NCBI RefSeq assembly: GCF_900156205.1
Contig: NZ_FTNA01000033.1
Location: forward strand, 1-40,000
Source: Leptospira interrogans
Lineage (GTDB): Bacteria > Spirochaetota > Leptospiria > Leptospirales > Leptospiraceae
Length of the DNA: 40,000 nt
Direction of reading: 5' to 3'
Both the position numbers and the translations under genes were made by a program. How positions within the stretch are numbered: position 1 is the first letter of the stretch; the number at the start of each line of letters is the position of its first letter. The notes under the pieces were generated by a model. It was not told the DNA's origin and did not search any database. It saw nothing but the letters and a program-made list of their open reading frames with translations. Positions 13,495 through 24,604 of this stretch are shown here, in pieces.

Positions 13495-14486
13495 AAAATT
13501 GGACTGATTTGATCTTACTATTTTTTTTGTCTGTGGTTTTAACGAGTGATACACTCTTAGCAGATATGCCCTTACCGTTTCCAGAAATTTCTGAAAATAC
13601 AAAAAATTGGACTTCAGAGAATTCTTCTGAAATTACAAGTTCGAGCGAAATAAAACCAAAAGAAAACTCTACTCAAGAATCTTCCAATCAGAATATGAAA
13701 GTAGATGTAGAAAAGACGACTAACGTTTCTTCGACGGAATCTTCTTCACAAGATCCTTCTTCTATAAATTCTAATTTAGAAAAACATTCCGCTGAAACTC
13801 TTTCTAAATCTGAGACTAAGACAATACTTCCGAATTCCGAAAAAACGAGTTTAAAAAAGAAAAAAGATAAAAAGAAAGAAGATCCTTCCGAAAGCGGATA
13901 TAAGAAAGGACTTTTGCGTTTGAGAGAAAACCAAAGAAGTCATGCAAAAAGTGAATTCAATCAATCTTCTGGACAAGGGAAATCTGCAAACGCTTCTAAG
14001 TTGGAAGACGCAAGATTAACTGCGGAAAATTCAAACGACACGGGTACCATTACAGAACAAATCGATTCAGAAGATGAAAAGTGGAAGGCAATATTTGAGG
14101 TTGCGCGTGCTTTAAGAAGTAACGGAAAAATTTTGGAAGCGGAGACTCAGTATCTCAAAATTATAACGGAGGCCCCCGAAAACTTTCAATCGATTTCTCT
14201 TTTTTCTTTGGGGGAAATGCTTGCTTCTACGGAACGAAAGGATTCTGCAAGAAGGTATCTTTTACAACTGATGAAACTTCTTCATAAAAAACCAGAATTA
14301 GATCCTAAAAAAGATCAGCTGGAAAAAGCGGTAACTTTAATTGCTAGAATTTACAGAGACCAAGGAAAATATGAAGAAGCAGAGAACTGGGTAAAAACGT
14401 ATTTAAACCGATTGAATCCGAATGCTTCTGAAGATTCTCCCTTTGTAAAAGAATTAAAAGGAATTTTAAAACAAAGATATTATTAA
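13491..14486 (+). CDS. TPR-domain exported protein
   Basis: 331 residues. An N-terminal signal peptide (about 1-24, ending near LLADMP) is followed by a long Ser/Thr/Asn/Glu/Lys low-complexity segment (about 35-190), likely disordered. The C-terminal third holds TPR-like helix pairs: EVARALRSNGKILEAETQYLK, a second pair beginning SLFSLGEMLASTERKD, and a third beginning KAVTLIARIYRDQGK. Such domains act as protein-binding scaffolds in the periplasm. It is coupled to the single-pass protein upstream by a 4-base overlap; the two may interact. No enzymatic motif is seen. Confidence 0.78.
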   Translation: MKNWTDLILLFFLSVVLTSDTLLADMPLPFPEISENTKNWTSENSSEITSSSEIKPKENSTQESSNQNMKVDVEKTTNVSSTESSSQDPSSINSNLEKHSAETLSKSETKTILPNSEKTSLKKKKDKKKEDPSESGYKKGLLRLRENQRSHAKSEFNQSSGQGKSANASKLEDARLTAENSNDTGTITEQIDSEDEKWKAIFEVARALRSNGKILEAETQYLKIITEAPENFQSISLFSLGEMLASTERKDSARRYLLQLMKLLHKKPELDPKKDQLEKAVTLIARIYRDQGKYEEAENWVKTYLNRLNPNASEDSPFVKELKGILKQRYY

Positions 14487-14747
14487 GAACTTGTTCCAAA
14501 ACTTTCATAAAATCCTAAAAGAACTAGAATTTTAAAGAAGCTGATAATTTCTAAAAAATTCTCTTACTACTCAGACGTATAAAAATAGTACTAAAAATTA
14601 ACAATCGATTTTTACCAAAGATGTGAAAGTTTTCAAAAAATGGCGTTTAACCCATGTTTGTTGATTTTTTAAAGGAGATCCCACATTAGCATAAGTATTA
14701 TTTTATGCGTCCGAGTGGTAAAATTTGTAAGTCGTATTTATTTATAT

Positions 14748-15299
14748 TCAAAGATTGGAATAAATCGATGCTTCAACAAAATTAGATTCTATCTTTCCAG
14801 TCCATATGTTGTATTCTTTACTATAAGGATCTTCTTTAATTTCATATACACATTTGATTTTAACTTTATCGTTTTTAAATTTTAATTCCCTGAGTTTTGG
14901 CCAAGTTTTTACGTCAAAGTTTACGTTTAGTATTACGAATTCGTTCGGTTTGACGCTCCAAAAGTCTGGAAAGTTTTTATCCCACGCCTTTCCTTCTTTG
15001 TATATACTTATACTTTCTTGATCGGTTTGTATTTGAAAAGATATATTATCATAACCCCAACTATTCCAGTCCTTCCAAATACGAATTTCTTTATTGGAAA
15101 CGTTTTTTACTAAAACATGAAATGAGATTTTATCGCTCGATTCGTTGATAATTAGACTTTTTTCTTTATCGTTTCCTGGAATTGCGATTGAAACTTCTAA
15201 CGATCTTTGTTCGGTTTTAAAACATTCTAATAGAAAGATTCCTAAGCTAATTATTAGGATAAAAAGTATTCCATTTATTTTCAAAAAATTCTGCAGCAT
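14748..15299 (-). CDS. Putative lipoprotein, unknown function
   Basis: 183 residues. The hydrophobic N-terminus (about 9-24) ends with FLLECFK, a possible lipobox with Cys26. The mature part looks like a beta-sandwich: alternating hydrophobic residues, many Trp and aromatic residues (WKDWNSWGYD, WDKNFPDFWSV) and a closing beta segment. Leptospira carry many such envelope proteins without assigned function; I cannot name the family. The start is supported by AAGAAGG about 8-10 bases upstream of the ATG. It is isolated, with repeat-poor intergenic DNA on both sides. Confidence 0.65.
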   Translation of the reverse strand: MLQNFLKINGILFILIISLGIFLLECFKTEQRSLEVSIAIPGNDKEKSLIINESSDKISFHVLVKNVSNKEIRIWKDWNSWGYDNISFQIQTDQESISIYKEGKAWDKNFPDFWSVKPNEFVILNVNFDVKTWPKLRELKFKNDKVKIKCVYEIKEDPYSKEYNIWTGKIESNFVEASIYSNL

Positions 15300-15741
15300 A
15301 AAAAAGGCCTTCTTGGGTTTAAAAAAAAGAAATTCTATTTCTTACTAGTTTCTTTTATATCAAACTTGTTCTAATCTGATAAACATTAGGATTAAAATTT
15401 ATTTCAGTAAACGTCTAAATAGTATATCTGAATTTCTTTATATAACACTTCGAGCCAATTATAAAAATCTTAATACATATTTCGAAATTTAATCTTGCTT
15501 TTCATAAAGAAAGTTAGTTACAAGATTGTTCTAAGTTTTGAAGTACAAGACAATGTAGGGTGCATCTCAAAAAAGATCAAATGGTAATTTAAACCTGGAA
15601 CAATAGTGATTAAAACTTACAGCAACCCAAAGGGTTTACACGCTACGCGTCGACTGCTTGCTTGAGTTTGCGCGTTTGAATTCAGAAAACATTTTCTTAA
15701 TTCAATGGGCTCTTCGTTTTACGGACCGTTGATCGCGCGTC
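15300..15741. other. Intergenic region with diverged hairpin-family repeat
   Basis: 442 bases. About 15635-15710 is richer in G+C (CGCTACGCGTCGACTG). It includes GCGCGTTTGAATTCAG followed by AAAACATTTTC, a diverged match to the tandem repeat at 371-456. The rest is AT-rich without visible genes. Confidence 0.4.
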
Positions 15742-16205
15742 TTATGTAAGAGAAACGTTTACGTCTAATTTTCCAAATTTGGAAAATAAACTGATTCCTA
15801 AAGAAGGTTTTCTAGGAATTTTCAAAGTTTCACTTTTAGAATCTACAATATTTGGTGCGGTGATTTCTATCGATTGACCGGAACTTGCAAAAATATTCAT
15901 AGCATTTCCGGTGGTCATATTTGCAATTTCACCTAAGATATCTTTATATTCGTTTTTGATTTCCTGTTCGCTCATTCCAGGCATCAAAACTCCGGCGATC
16001 TTATAAGCAGCGTCGTAATTGAGACCGTAGACCACTTCTCCGTTGAACGTCCCGATTACTCCGATTACAATGGAAAGTTCCAGATTCGTTTCCGGGTTAT
16101 CTTTGATTCCTATCTTGCCACGGATCAAATCGGTTTTAAGAACGTCTCTAAAAACGATCGTAGCCGCTTCTAAAAATGGGTTTACCAATTCTGCCCGGAT
16201 TTGCA

Positions 16206-16206
<1 letters not shown>
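15742..16206 (-). CDS. cheX: CheX chemotaxis phosphatase
   Basis: 154 residues, the usual CheX size. The catalytic phosphatase motif E-x2-N is visible as Glu93-Ile-Ala-Asn96 within DILGEIANMTTGNAMN; this helix inserts Glu and Asn into the CheY active site. Other family signs are the N-terminal FLEAA helix and the beta-strand IGTFNGEVVYGLNYDAA. Expected role: dephosphorylation of CheY-P to end the motor-switching signal, the CheX route used in spirochaetes. No other chemotaxis genes lie nearby. Its ATG overlaps the stop of the upstream gene by one base (TAATG), so it is translationally coupled to a SurA/PpiD-like membrane protein, an unusual partner. Confidence 0.88.
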
Positions 16207-17458
<1,252 letters not shown>

Positions 17459-17543
17459 GAAAGGGTCTGTGAAGGAATATTTCTGTAAAGGAGAAAAGTG
17501 AGAAAAACGCTTCAGAAACCGGTCCGATTGACAGATACATAAA

Positions 17544-18293
17544 ATGATGCTCTTGATCGCGATCACACTCGTTTTAGTCGGACTTCTTTGTTTTATCTAT
17601 GTTTCTTTAAATCCGAGTACGGATCGAGAGAGATTGGGCTTTAAGTCCAATGTCAGAAAGGGAAATTATCAGAACGAGTCTGGACCAAACTTACGTAGAG
17701 GCGCGGAGATTTTGGCTGCTTCTAAAAAAACTCCTAGTTGGGAACAGATCGAAAAACAAAAACATTTAGAAAATCTATTTGTGGAAGGAAGAAGGATTCC
17801 AAAAAAGAATCAAGTTTTAGAATCTTCTCCGTCTGAATCTTTTTACGAAGAAATAACCGAAGAAAAATCTTCTCATTCCGGAATCGAAGTTTTAGAAGAA
17901 CCCACTCCTCAGAAAACGGAACAAAAATTTCAAGAAGAAGAAATTAGAGAAGTTCGTTTTGAAATCGAAGGGATTTTATATTTAGATCAAAACCGAGAAC
18001 TTCCGTTTGAAAAACTTGCAGATAAAAAAGAAAATTTAACTCCGGATAAATGGAAAGGTTTAAAACGAATTGGTCCTGGTAAGTTGAACGAGGGTAGAGA
18101 TTCTTTTTATTTTGAAGCCCTAAATAGCAGTTATAAATATTCATTTTCCGAAATTGAAAAAATTCTTTTTTTTGATGAGGGAATTGTTTTGATTCCTTCT
18201 AAAACAAATTATCCGATTCCATTATTTTTTACAAAAGAAACGAGCCATTTAAAATCTTATTTAGAGAGTTCTTCTCGGACGTTTTCAACTTAA
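17544..18293 (+). CDS. Membrane-anchored protein of unknown function
   Basis: 249 residues. An uncleaved N-terminal helix (about residues 2-23, LLIAITLVLVGLLCFIYVSL) is followed by a basic stretch, then a Glu-rich disordered linker (about 75-135). A folded C-terminal domain (about 140-245) is rich in beta strands (EIRE through ILYLDQN, SFYFEALNSSYKYSF, IEKILFFDEGIVLIP). I do not recognise the family. Two consecutive ATG codons open the gene and no ribosome-binding site is visible, so it could be leaderless or nearly so. It is divergent from the PpiD-like gene. Confidence 0.72.
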   Translation: MMLLIAITLVLVGLLCFIYVSLNPSTDRERLGFKSNVRKGNYQNESGPNLRRGAEILAASKKTPSWEQIEKQKHLENLFVEGRRIPKKNQVLESSPSESFYEEITEEKSSHSGIEVLEEPTPQKTEQKFQEEEIREVRFEIEGILYLDQNRELPFEKLADKKENLTPDKWKGLKRIGPGKLNEGRDSFYFEALNSSYKYSFSEIEKILFFDEGIVLIPSKTNYPIPLFFTKETSHLKSYLESSSRTFST

Positions 18294-18986
18294 GAATTTT
18301 TTTCAACTTCAAGAGAAATTGACTAAAATCATTTTATAATATTTCTATAAAAATAAAATATTATAAATTTATAAAGTATTTTCGTTTATACTTGTTAAAG
18401 TTTAGGTATAATTTATAAAATATCAGTATTAGAATTGTTGAAAAAATTCACATCTACAAAACGACTTTATTTAGTTGTTGTAATAAAAAAAACGAAAGAA
18501 AATTTATTTTTACTGATTTCTATAAAATTGGGTACCGTTAATTTTATCACAAAACGCTGGTTTCATACAAAATATTAGGCACTTTATTATATAGTTATGA
18601 ATAAATAACCTCTATATTGTTGGTATTTTTTTGAAACTGAGTTTGATTGATTGTATTAGAATTGTTGAAAGAATTGCGTAGAGGAGATTTGTAAAACTGC
18701 TTCAATTACCCATTTTTAATTAACGAAAACGGATAAAAAATTAATTTTCAATAACTCTCTTATAGAAATTATTGTTTATTGACTTTTTTTGTTAAAACTG
18801 AGCTTGATTTGGGTGATTCTATTTATTATTATATCTATTCGAAAATTCTACTTTTCTAAAATTAGATTTTTTAAATATATCTTGCCGAAATAATTACAAA
18901 TTCAAATCTGAAATGATTCCGGCTAAAAAATTAATGTCCACTTGGTTTTTTAACTCAATGTTAGGTAGTTGGTTCGAGAGATTATT
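18294..18986. other. Long AT-rich intergenic region with decayed repeats
   Basis: 693 bases, very AT-rich, no open frame of interest. TATTAGAATTGTTGAAAAAATT at 18428-18449 recurs with one mismatch at 18655-18676. The stretch 18575-18596 matches 9908-9929 with two mismatches. These look like old duplications. No terminator with a clear stem was found. Confidence 0.5.
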
Positions 18987-19739
18987 TTAACGACCATCTA
19001 CATGCAAAAGTTTTGTAGTTTTTACAATAGTTCTTACTAAGATGTAAAAAATAAATCCTCCGCCAAACAGAATGATTTGAGGAAGACGAATCGCTTCCAT
19101 AAAATTACTGACTGGTTCGTTAAAGTAAACTGCCACTAAATCAAAAACGCTAAATATGACTAAAATTCCGAAAAGACTCGGGTATTCCCTTTTGATTACA
19201 TTTCGAATTGAAAAAGAAAGGGCAGGTTTTTTATAACCACTGAATTTAGGAATAAATGCAGGGACGGAATTCGCCCAGGAAAGATAAGCCTCTCCGAATT
19301 TCTTACGCAGGAATTGTTCTTCTGCAAACATAATTCTTTCGTAATATACCCAGAAAAAAAGAATAAATACGGATGCGATTAAAAAATTTTTTAAAAATAA
19401 AACGGCACCTAAATACATTAAAAAATTTCCAACATACAAAGGATGACGGATGAGAGAATAAATCCCCTCTTGGTTGACTAAGTCTGCAACTTGTTCTTTT
19501 GTATTTCTTCCCGAAGTCCTTGCGGGTGCATAGCCGATCACAAAACTACGTATTGAAAGTCCCAAAAGGCTGATTGTAAAACAGAAAGATTGGTAGTATA
19601 AATGATAAGTATAAGAATTCCCAGGAAATTGATAAAATGGTAAAAGTCCGAGGCAAAGAACTAAGATGATTCCGGGGATATAAGATCTCCAACGAAATAG
19701 AAAATTTCCTTGAGATTCAAATTCTTCGATCAAAGCCAT
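18987..19739 (-). CDS. ICMT/PEMT-family membrane methyltransferase
   Basis: 250 residues with about five hydrophobic segments. The diagnostic C-terminal region of isoprenylcysteine/phospholipid methyltransferases is present: GIYSLIRHPLYVGNFLMYLG near residues 92-111 (the RHP-x-Y signature that binds S-adenosylmethionine), then FAEEQFLRKKFGEAYLSW near 143-160. Bacterial members methylate lipids or other small substrates at the membrane. In Leptospira a protein of this fold, LmtA, methylates the 1-phosphate of lipid A; this gene could be it or a paralogue, and I cannot tell which. AGGATGAAAG before the ATG supports the start. Long gene-free stretches on both sides suggest a monocistronic unit. 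Confidence 0.82.
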   Translation of the reverse strand: MALIEEFESQGNFLFRWRSYIPGIILVLCLGLLPFYQFPGNSYTYHLYYQSFCFTISLLGLSIRSFVIGYAPARTSGRNTKEQVADLVNQEGIYSLIRHPLYVGNFLMYLGAVLFLKNFLIASVFILFFWVYYERIMFAEEQFLRKKFGEAYLSWANSVPAFIPKFSGYKKPALSFSIRNVIKREYPSLFGILVIFSVFDLVAVYFNEPVSNFMEAIRLPQIILFGGGFIFYILVRTIVKTTKLLHVDGR

Positions 19740-20169
19740 ACTTTCATCCTAATTTTTAGTTTTCTTATGAAAGAAAATGGAAGGCCCTTAGGATGTCAAT
19801 AGAGAATCAGTCGGATCTGCGTTGTGATGATTACGTCGTTCTAAAATTTTTTGTATAGAAAATAGGATTTTAAAATAACTCATCGTTTACTTTTGATTCT
19901 AATTCTTTTATTTATTTGAAATTTTTTTTAACACGGAATTAAATTTCTGGTTATTTGATGATAGCGAACTTGTACTAAAATCTAACATCATTGACTGTGT
20001 TTCTCAAAATGTATAAACTCATACAAAAATTCATAAATATTCGGATGTAACGTTTTTTGTGGGAGCTGTTGCATTTTATTAAAAACATCTAAAAGAGATT
20101 GTTTTTGTTTTTTTGAAGTTTTAAAACCTGATAAAATATTCTAGAAGTTGAATATAGATTTTACAGAGT
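19740..20169. other. AT-rich intergenic region
   Basis: 430 bases. One TTGTGGGAGCTGTTGCAT copy of the dispersed motif lies near 20055-20075, and CATTTTGAGAAACA-like fragments occur nearby. No gene, strong hairpin or promoter is evident. Confidence 0.45.
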
Positions 20170-21180
20170 TTAAATTGGATCTGATTCTTCTATAAAAAAA
20201 TTTTTATTCTCGGAAGTTTCCCGAAATTCTCGTAAAAATTCTGGATCTACTACGTATAAAATTGAATCTGAATCCGAGCGAAATACGGGTTCGTCGTGGA
20301 TGGTGTTTCCAATCCATTCTAAAACCAAAAATGAGTTTTGATCCGAACGAAAATGTATTTCGATTTTAAAATGTTTTTTGGAATTTAGAGGAATTATTTT
20401 TTCCTCGAACGGTTTTTTTAAAACTTTCTCTGCTTTTAACGAAAAGATCTTATGTACGATTCTGGAACAGTCTTCGCCTGGGCAAAAAAAAGAAGCGGAA
20501 GAAAGTGGTTTCCAGATTCCATTTTTAGTTTGTTCTATTTTGAGAGTTGTATTTTTATTTTGTGAATTATAGATTAGAATAGTATGAATTTCTTGTATAT
20601 CTATGTTTTCAGATAATAAAAAACGAGAAAAGAAAAAATTTTCGTTCCCACGTCCTAAAAGAGAATTTAAATTTTCTTTTACGATCCAGATTTCTCCAGT
20701 GTTTGGTTCCTTTACAAAGGTTCCGTTTTCAGAAATTCCTATATCTAATTTTCCGATTTCTCCTGATTCGGTTTGAATTTCCAATTTTAATTCTTCTCCG
20801 TTAAAACCGAATTTTTTAGGATCAGTGGTTGTAGAAATTTTAGTGAATCTTTTGATCCTTAAAATTGTGTTTAAAAAAGAAAAAGTTTTTTCTAAATCGG
20901 GTCTTGTTTCGATTTCCCGAACTTGTACAAACCAGATCCCCTTGTTTTTTTTAAGAACCGTCTCGTGTCCTTTTCTACCGATTTGGATCCTATCGATTTC
21001 GTTTTTTTTGAAAGGGAAAAATGGGTCTGCGTTCAAATACGTTTTTTGAAAAAATCCGAAAGGATCCGAGGTAAGAATATAAATAGAACATAAAATTACA
21101 TTTGTTAAAATTAGGCTGAAGGCGGTTTCCTTTTTTATGAAGTTATAAATTGTAGTAAAAATTTTTTTCAAAAGTTTCAT
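20170..21180 (-). CDS. DUF4340 domain protein of Gld-like ABC operon
   Basis: 336 residues with one N-terminal membrane helix (about 21-38). DUF4340-type repeats follow, with features such as IDRIQIGRKGHETVLKKNKG and WFVQV near residues 60-88, and a KLDIGISENGTFVKEPNTGE module near 143-162 that recurs in weaker form. DUF4340 proteins are typically the last gene of ABC-2 operons containing a GldG-like protein and sit mainly in the periplasm; their biochemical role is unknown. The start overlaps the stop of the GldG-like gene by four bases (ATGA), so it is the last gene of this operon. No terminator could be picked out downstream. Confidence 0.82.
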   Translation of the reverse strand: MKLLKKIFTTIYNFIKKETAFSLILTNVILCSIYILTSDPFGFFQKTYLNADPFFPFKKNEIDRIQIGRKGHETVLKKNKGIWFVQVREIETRPDLEKTFSFLNTILRIKRFTKISTTTDPKKFGFNGEELKLEIQTESGEIGKLDIGISENGTFVKEPNTGEIWIVKENLNSLLGRGNENFFFSRFLLSENIDIQEIHTILIYNSQNKNTTLKIEQTKNGIWKPLSSASFFCPGEDCSRIVHKIFSLKAEKVLKKPFEEKIIPLNSKKHFKIEIHFRSDQNSFLVLEWIGNTIHDEPVFRSDSDSILYVVDPEFLREFRETSENKNFFIEESDPI

Positions 21181-22883
21181 GGTAAAAAGTTTTTGTTTTT
21201 TGGGGAATTTCTACGTTGTATTCTTAAAAACGTATAAAGTCCTAAAAGAGCCGGAATTCCAAATATATTTATAAAATTGAATATATTTTTTTCTGTTTCA
21301 GAAAACGGATTGAGTTTTAAAAAAGCAGATTTTTTTCCACGGATTTCTATCAGATCCGTGTCCCCTTCGGATATATTTAGAGAATTTAATAAAAATGGAA
21401 TATTCGATTCTTGATATATTTTTCTTGTTTCCGGAAGAGCTAATAGGTCGGATACTAAGTAAGGGGATCCAATTACAAGAATTTTAGTGGTTTTACCTTC
21501 TAAAGTTTGTTTAAGAAAAGAATTCGATTGTTTAAATGTTTTTGGAATGGAATCGAAACGAGACTTAAAACTTCCTTCTAACGTTGCACCCAAAACGATT
21601 TTTTTGCCCCCGCTTTGAATTGGATTCGCAAGGATTTGTTTTTCACCGATTGCTATCACCGAAGACCGGATTTCCGCTTCTTCGGAAGAGGAAAGAATTG
21701 TTTCCATTTTTACCTTAGGTTGTTTATCCGGAAAAAGTGTTAGGCTGGATATCCAGGGCAGAAGTAAATTTTGAAACGGACTTGTGAATTGGCTCACTTC
21801 GCTTAACATTTGGTCAGAACTTCCGACAAGAATCCAAAGAGGGTAGGCGTATTTTCCTATTATTCCCGGTTCTACTTCCGTCAAAGAACTTATGGGAAGA
21901 GAATGATTTGGATCTAAGACTAAATCTGTATTCACTCTAAAACCATAATATTCGAAAATACGATTTTGCTCTTCGATATAGGAGGTAGGTTTTGCGATTC
22001 CGGGACTGATTGAGTCTATTCCGATTCCGTTTTTTCGGTTCGAAGGTGCTAAACGGAAGTCCATGGATTTAAAAAGAAGAATTAAATTTCCTCCTCGCAT
22101 TAAAAATTGATCTAGTCTGTAAGAAGATATTTCGGATAAGGTTCCTCCGCCTATCCAAAGAAGAGTACCAATTGAATCCGGGATTTCTTCTTCCTCGATA
22201 TGAATTTCCGGAACGATTCCGTATTCTTCTTTTAAAATCTGATCGGTAAAAATTCCGATCGTATCTTTTCCATTTTCAAAACCAGAGAATACGGTGGACA
22301 AACTTTCCGGAAGTGAAAGAATTCCGATTTTTACGTCTTCCGGTTTACGAATCATTTTTCTAAGAGTTGTTAGAATTTGATATTCTATTTCTTCTGCGTA
22401 AAATGCAAATGGAATCGTTTTCTTTTCGGTTCCTAAAGTTAAGGTCATTCCTAAAAAAACTTGTTTAATTTGAGAGGAACCTCTTTCTTTTTTTTCTAAG
22501 ATTTGTGGCGTAATCCCTGCTTCGATCGCTTTTTTTTCTATTTCTACAGATTCACTAGGATCATAAAAACGTAATATAACATTTTTATTTCCTAGAGAAG
22601 CGATTTCATTTAACAATTCTTTGGTTATATCTAGGCGCACTTTGTATTCTACTGGAATTTTAGAAGAATAATATGCGTCTATATAAAGTGGAGAATGTAA
22701 TTTTTGAAATACTCTACGAGTACTTTCGCTGGTTTCGAAACGACCAGATCGGGAAAAATCCTTTTTGCAGTTAAATTTAGACACGATTAAATTTAAAAAT
22801 AAAAATATAAGAAAAGCCTGAGAAACTAAAAATAAAGGATTAGAATTAAAACGAATTAGTAACGTTCTGATTTTGGAGATCAT
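21177..22883 (-). CDS. GldG-like ABC transporter auxiliary protein
   Basis: 568 residues. One N-terminal transmembrane helix (about 15-35), a large extracytoplasmic part, and a second hydrophobic helix near the C-terminus (about 535-555, INIFGIPALLGLYTFL). This is the layout of GldG/ABC_transp_aux proteins. Family-like segments include RKMIRKPEDVKIGILSLPES and LLWIGGGTLSEISSYRLDQFLMRGG, the latter part of a ThuA/GATase-like fold. In Bacteroidetes GldA, GldF and GldG form a complex needed for gliding; in other phyla the complex is of unknown function. Four-base overlaps at both ends tie it to the permease and DUF4340 genes. Confidence 0.82.
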   Translation of the reverse strand: MISKIRTLLIRFNSNPLFLVSQAFLIFLFLNLIVSKFNCKKDFSRSGRFETSESTRRVFQKLHSPLYIDAYYSSKIPVEYKVRLDITKELLNEIASLGNKNVILRFYDPSESVEIEKKAIEAGITPQILEKKERGSSQIKQVFLGMTLTLGTEKKTIPFAFYAEEIEYQILTTLRKMIRKPEDVKIGILSLPESLSTVFSGFENGKDTIGIFTDQILKEEYGIVPEIHIEEEEIPDSIGTLLWIGGGTLSEISSYRLDQFLMRGGNLILLFKSMDFRLAPSNRKNGIGIDSISPGIAKPTSYIEEQNRIFEYYGFRVNTDLVLDPNHSLPISSLTEVEPGIIGKYAYPLWILVGSSDQMLSEVSQFTSPFQNLLLPWISSLTLFPDKQPKVKMETILSSSEEAEIRSSVIAIGEKQILANPIQSGGKKIVLGATLEGSFKSRFDSIPKTFKQSNSFLKQTLEGKTTKILVIGSPYLVSDLLALPETRKIYQESNIPFLLNSLNISEGDTDLIEIRGKKSAFLKLNPFSETEKNIFNFINIFGIPALLGLYTFLRIQRRNSPKNKNFLP

Positions 22884-23626
22884 CGTTTGGACCTTAAAAT
22901 TAAAACATTTGTATATACGAATAAAACAATAAAGCTGACAAAAAAGAAAACTTCTCTTCCATCTAAAATTCCGAGACGAAACGGTTCAAAATGTTTGGAA
23001 AGGGAAAAAAAAGAAATTTGACCGGTTCCTAAAAATTGGAGAAATGGTTTATACCCCAATAAAAAAAAGAAAAGGCAAAAGATGAGTCCTAATAAATAGG
23101 AACTAATTTGATCCTTGGTCAAAGAAGATACAAAACTTCCTAAAGCAAGATTGGCCCCACCTAAAAGAAAAATTCCTAAGTAACCTACAAACGTCGTTCC
23201 TAGATCTAAATCTCCCAAATAAAAAATCGTGGCAGGAATTAAAAAAGTAAACGAAAGAACAAATCCTAAAAAACTCCAAGCCGCTAAAAATTTTCCGAAC
23301 GCCAATTCTATGTCCTTTAAAGGAAGAGAGAAAAGAATTTCTAAGGTTCCGGAACGTTCTTCTTCTGACCAAAGATGCATCGAAAGAGCAGGGATAAAAA
23401 TTACGTATAAAATCGGAATCCAAAAAAAATACATTTCCATACTTGCCGATTTAAAATCCCAGAAAGAACCTTCTCCCAATCCGAAAAAAAATAGAAAAGA
23501 GGTCAAAAATAAAAAAAACGAAGCAAAAATTGACCCAACAGAAGAATTAAAATAGATTGAAAATTCTTTCCAGAATACGGTTTGAATATTCAAAAAAAAT
23601 GTTTTACTAAATTCTAAAAGTCTCAT
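22880..23626 (-). CDS. ABC-2 type permease (GldF-like)
   Basis: 248 residues with six predicted membrane helices. It shows the ABC-2 permease hallmark between helices 2 and 3: LSMHLWSEEERSGTLEILFSLP near residues 80-101 (the EE-R-x-G-T-x-E-x-L signature). The family is the GldF/YfiM-like branch. It pairs with the ATPase encoded upstream (20-base overlap) and the GldG-like protein downstream (4-base overlap). The substrate is unknown; such exporters move lipids, glycans or peptides, and some act in surface assembly rather than transport. Confidence 0.85.
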   Translation of the reverse strand: MRLLEFSKTFFLNIQTVFWKEFSIYFNSSVGSIFASFFLFLTSFLFFFGLGEGSFWDFKSASMEMYFFWIPILYVIFIPALSMHLWSEEERSGTLEILFSLPLKDIELAFGKFLAAWSFLGFVLSFTFLIPATIFYLGDLDLGTTFVGYLGIFLLGGANLALGSFVSSLTKDQISSYLLGLIFCLFFFLLGYKPFLQFLGTGQISFFSLSKHFEPFRLGILDGREVFFFVSFIVLFVYTNVLILRSKR

Positions 23627-24545
23627 TTGGTTTGTTTGTCGTTAAAGATTTGAAAACGGATTCTAAGGAATTTTTTTCAGGGTTTATAGACCGAATCGGA
23701 AAACTTGCGTTTTTTAAAATTTGAAAGATTTCTTCCGAAGATAATTTTTCGGATTGGATTCTAAATTCTAAAAAATAATTTTCCGTTCTTCCGGTAGTTT
23801 CTATTTTGTAATCGGTAAGCGAAAAAAAACTTTTAAAAGTTTCAGGATCTGTTTTTGCTAATATTAGACAGGGTCTATTTTGAGAGATAGAATTTAAAGG
23901 ATGATCGGAAATCAATTTTCCTTTGTATAAAATGAGAACGTGATCGCATAGTTCTTCTATTTCTTGTAAAACGTGAGAAGAAAAAAGAATTGTTTTCGTT
24001 TTTCCTAATATACGGACCAGCTTTTTAAATTCCACAATTTGAATAGGATCCAAACCAGAGCTGGGTTCGTCCAAAAATATATATTCAGGATCTTGAATTA
24101 AGCTTCCCGCCAAGGCGATTCTTTGACGAAATCCTTTAGAAAGAAAACCGATTGGGCTGTGGAGAACCGTTTCCAATTGTAAAAGTGAGGAAACAAAATC
24201 GATTTTTTCTTTTAGATTTTTTTTGAAAATTCCTTTTGCCTTTCCCAAAAAGGAAAGATATTCAAAAACTGTAAGATTCCAATAAATAGGAGAAGACTCG
24301 GAAAGATAACCTATCTTTTTTTGGATTTCAATTTTATTTTCATAAAAATCAAAACCGTCGTATCGAATTGTTCCTTCGTCTGGATGTAGGGAACCGGTTA
24401 ACAATCTTAAGGTGGTAGTTTTACCGGCTCCGTTGGGTCCAAGTAAACCGGTAATTCTTCCTTTGGGAATTTCAAAACTAAGACCGGAAACAGCGTTTTT
24501 ATTGGCAAAGGATTTTGAAAGTTGACTGACTGAAATCGTTCCCAT
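23607..24545 (-). CDS. ABC-2 transporter ATP-binding protein (GldA-like)
   Basis: 312 residues. Walker A is GPNGAGKT at residues 36-43, the Q-loop region follows near 80, the signature is the variant LSKGFRQR from 135, Walker B is YIFLDEP with catalytic Glu160, and the H-loop is His191 in SSHVLQE. The C-terminal ~90 residues are an extra domain found in multidrug/ABC-2 type ATPases of the GldA/CcmA group. It powers the permease encoded immediately downstream. The first gene of the tight cluster; a STAS gene lies 59 bases upstream on the same strand and may be co-transcribed. Confidence 0.93.
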   Translation of the reverse strand: MGTISVSQLSKSFANKNAVSGLSFEIPKGRITGLLGPNGAGKTTTLRLLTGSLHPDEGTIRYDGFDFYENKIEIQKKIGYLSESSPIYWNLTVFEYLSFLGKAKGIFKKNLKEKIDFVSSLLQLETVLHSPIGFLSKGFRQRIALAGSLIQDPEYIFLDEPSSGLDPIQIVEFKKLVRILGKTKTILFSSHVLQEIEELCDHVLILYKGKLISDHPLNSISQNRPCLILAKTDPETFKSFFSLTDYKIETTGRTENYFLEFRIQSEKLSSEEIFQILKNASFPIRSINPEKNSLESVFKSLTTNKPNETFRI

Positions 24546-24604
24546 CAGAATTTATCGTAGGTTTCCAGAAGTTTACAGAAGGAAGCAATCTTTTTTCAAA
24601 AACT

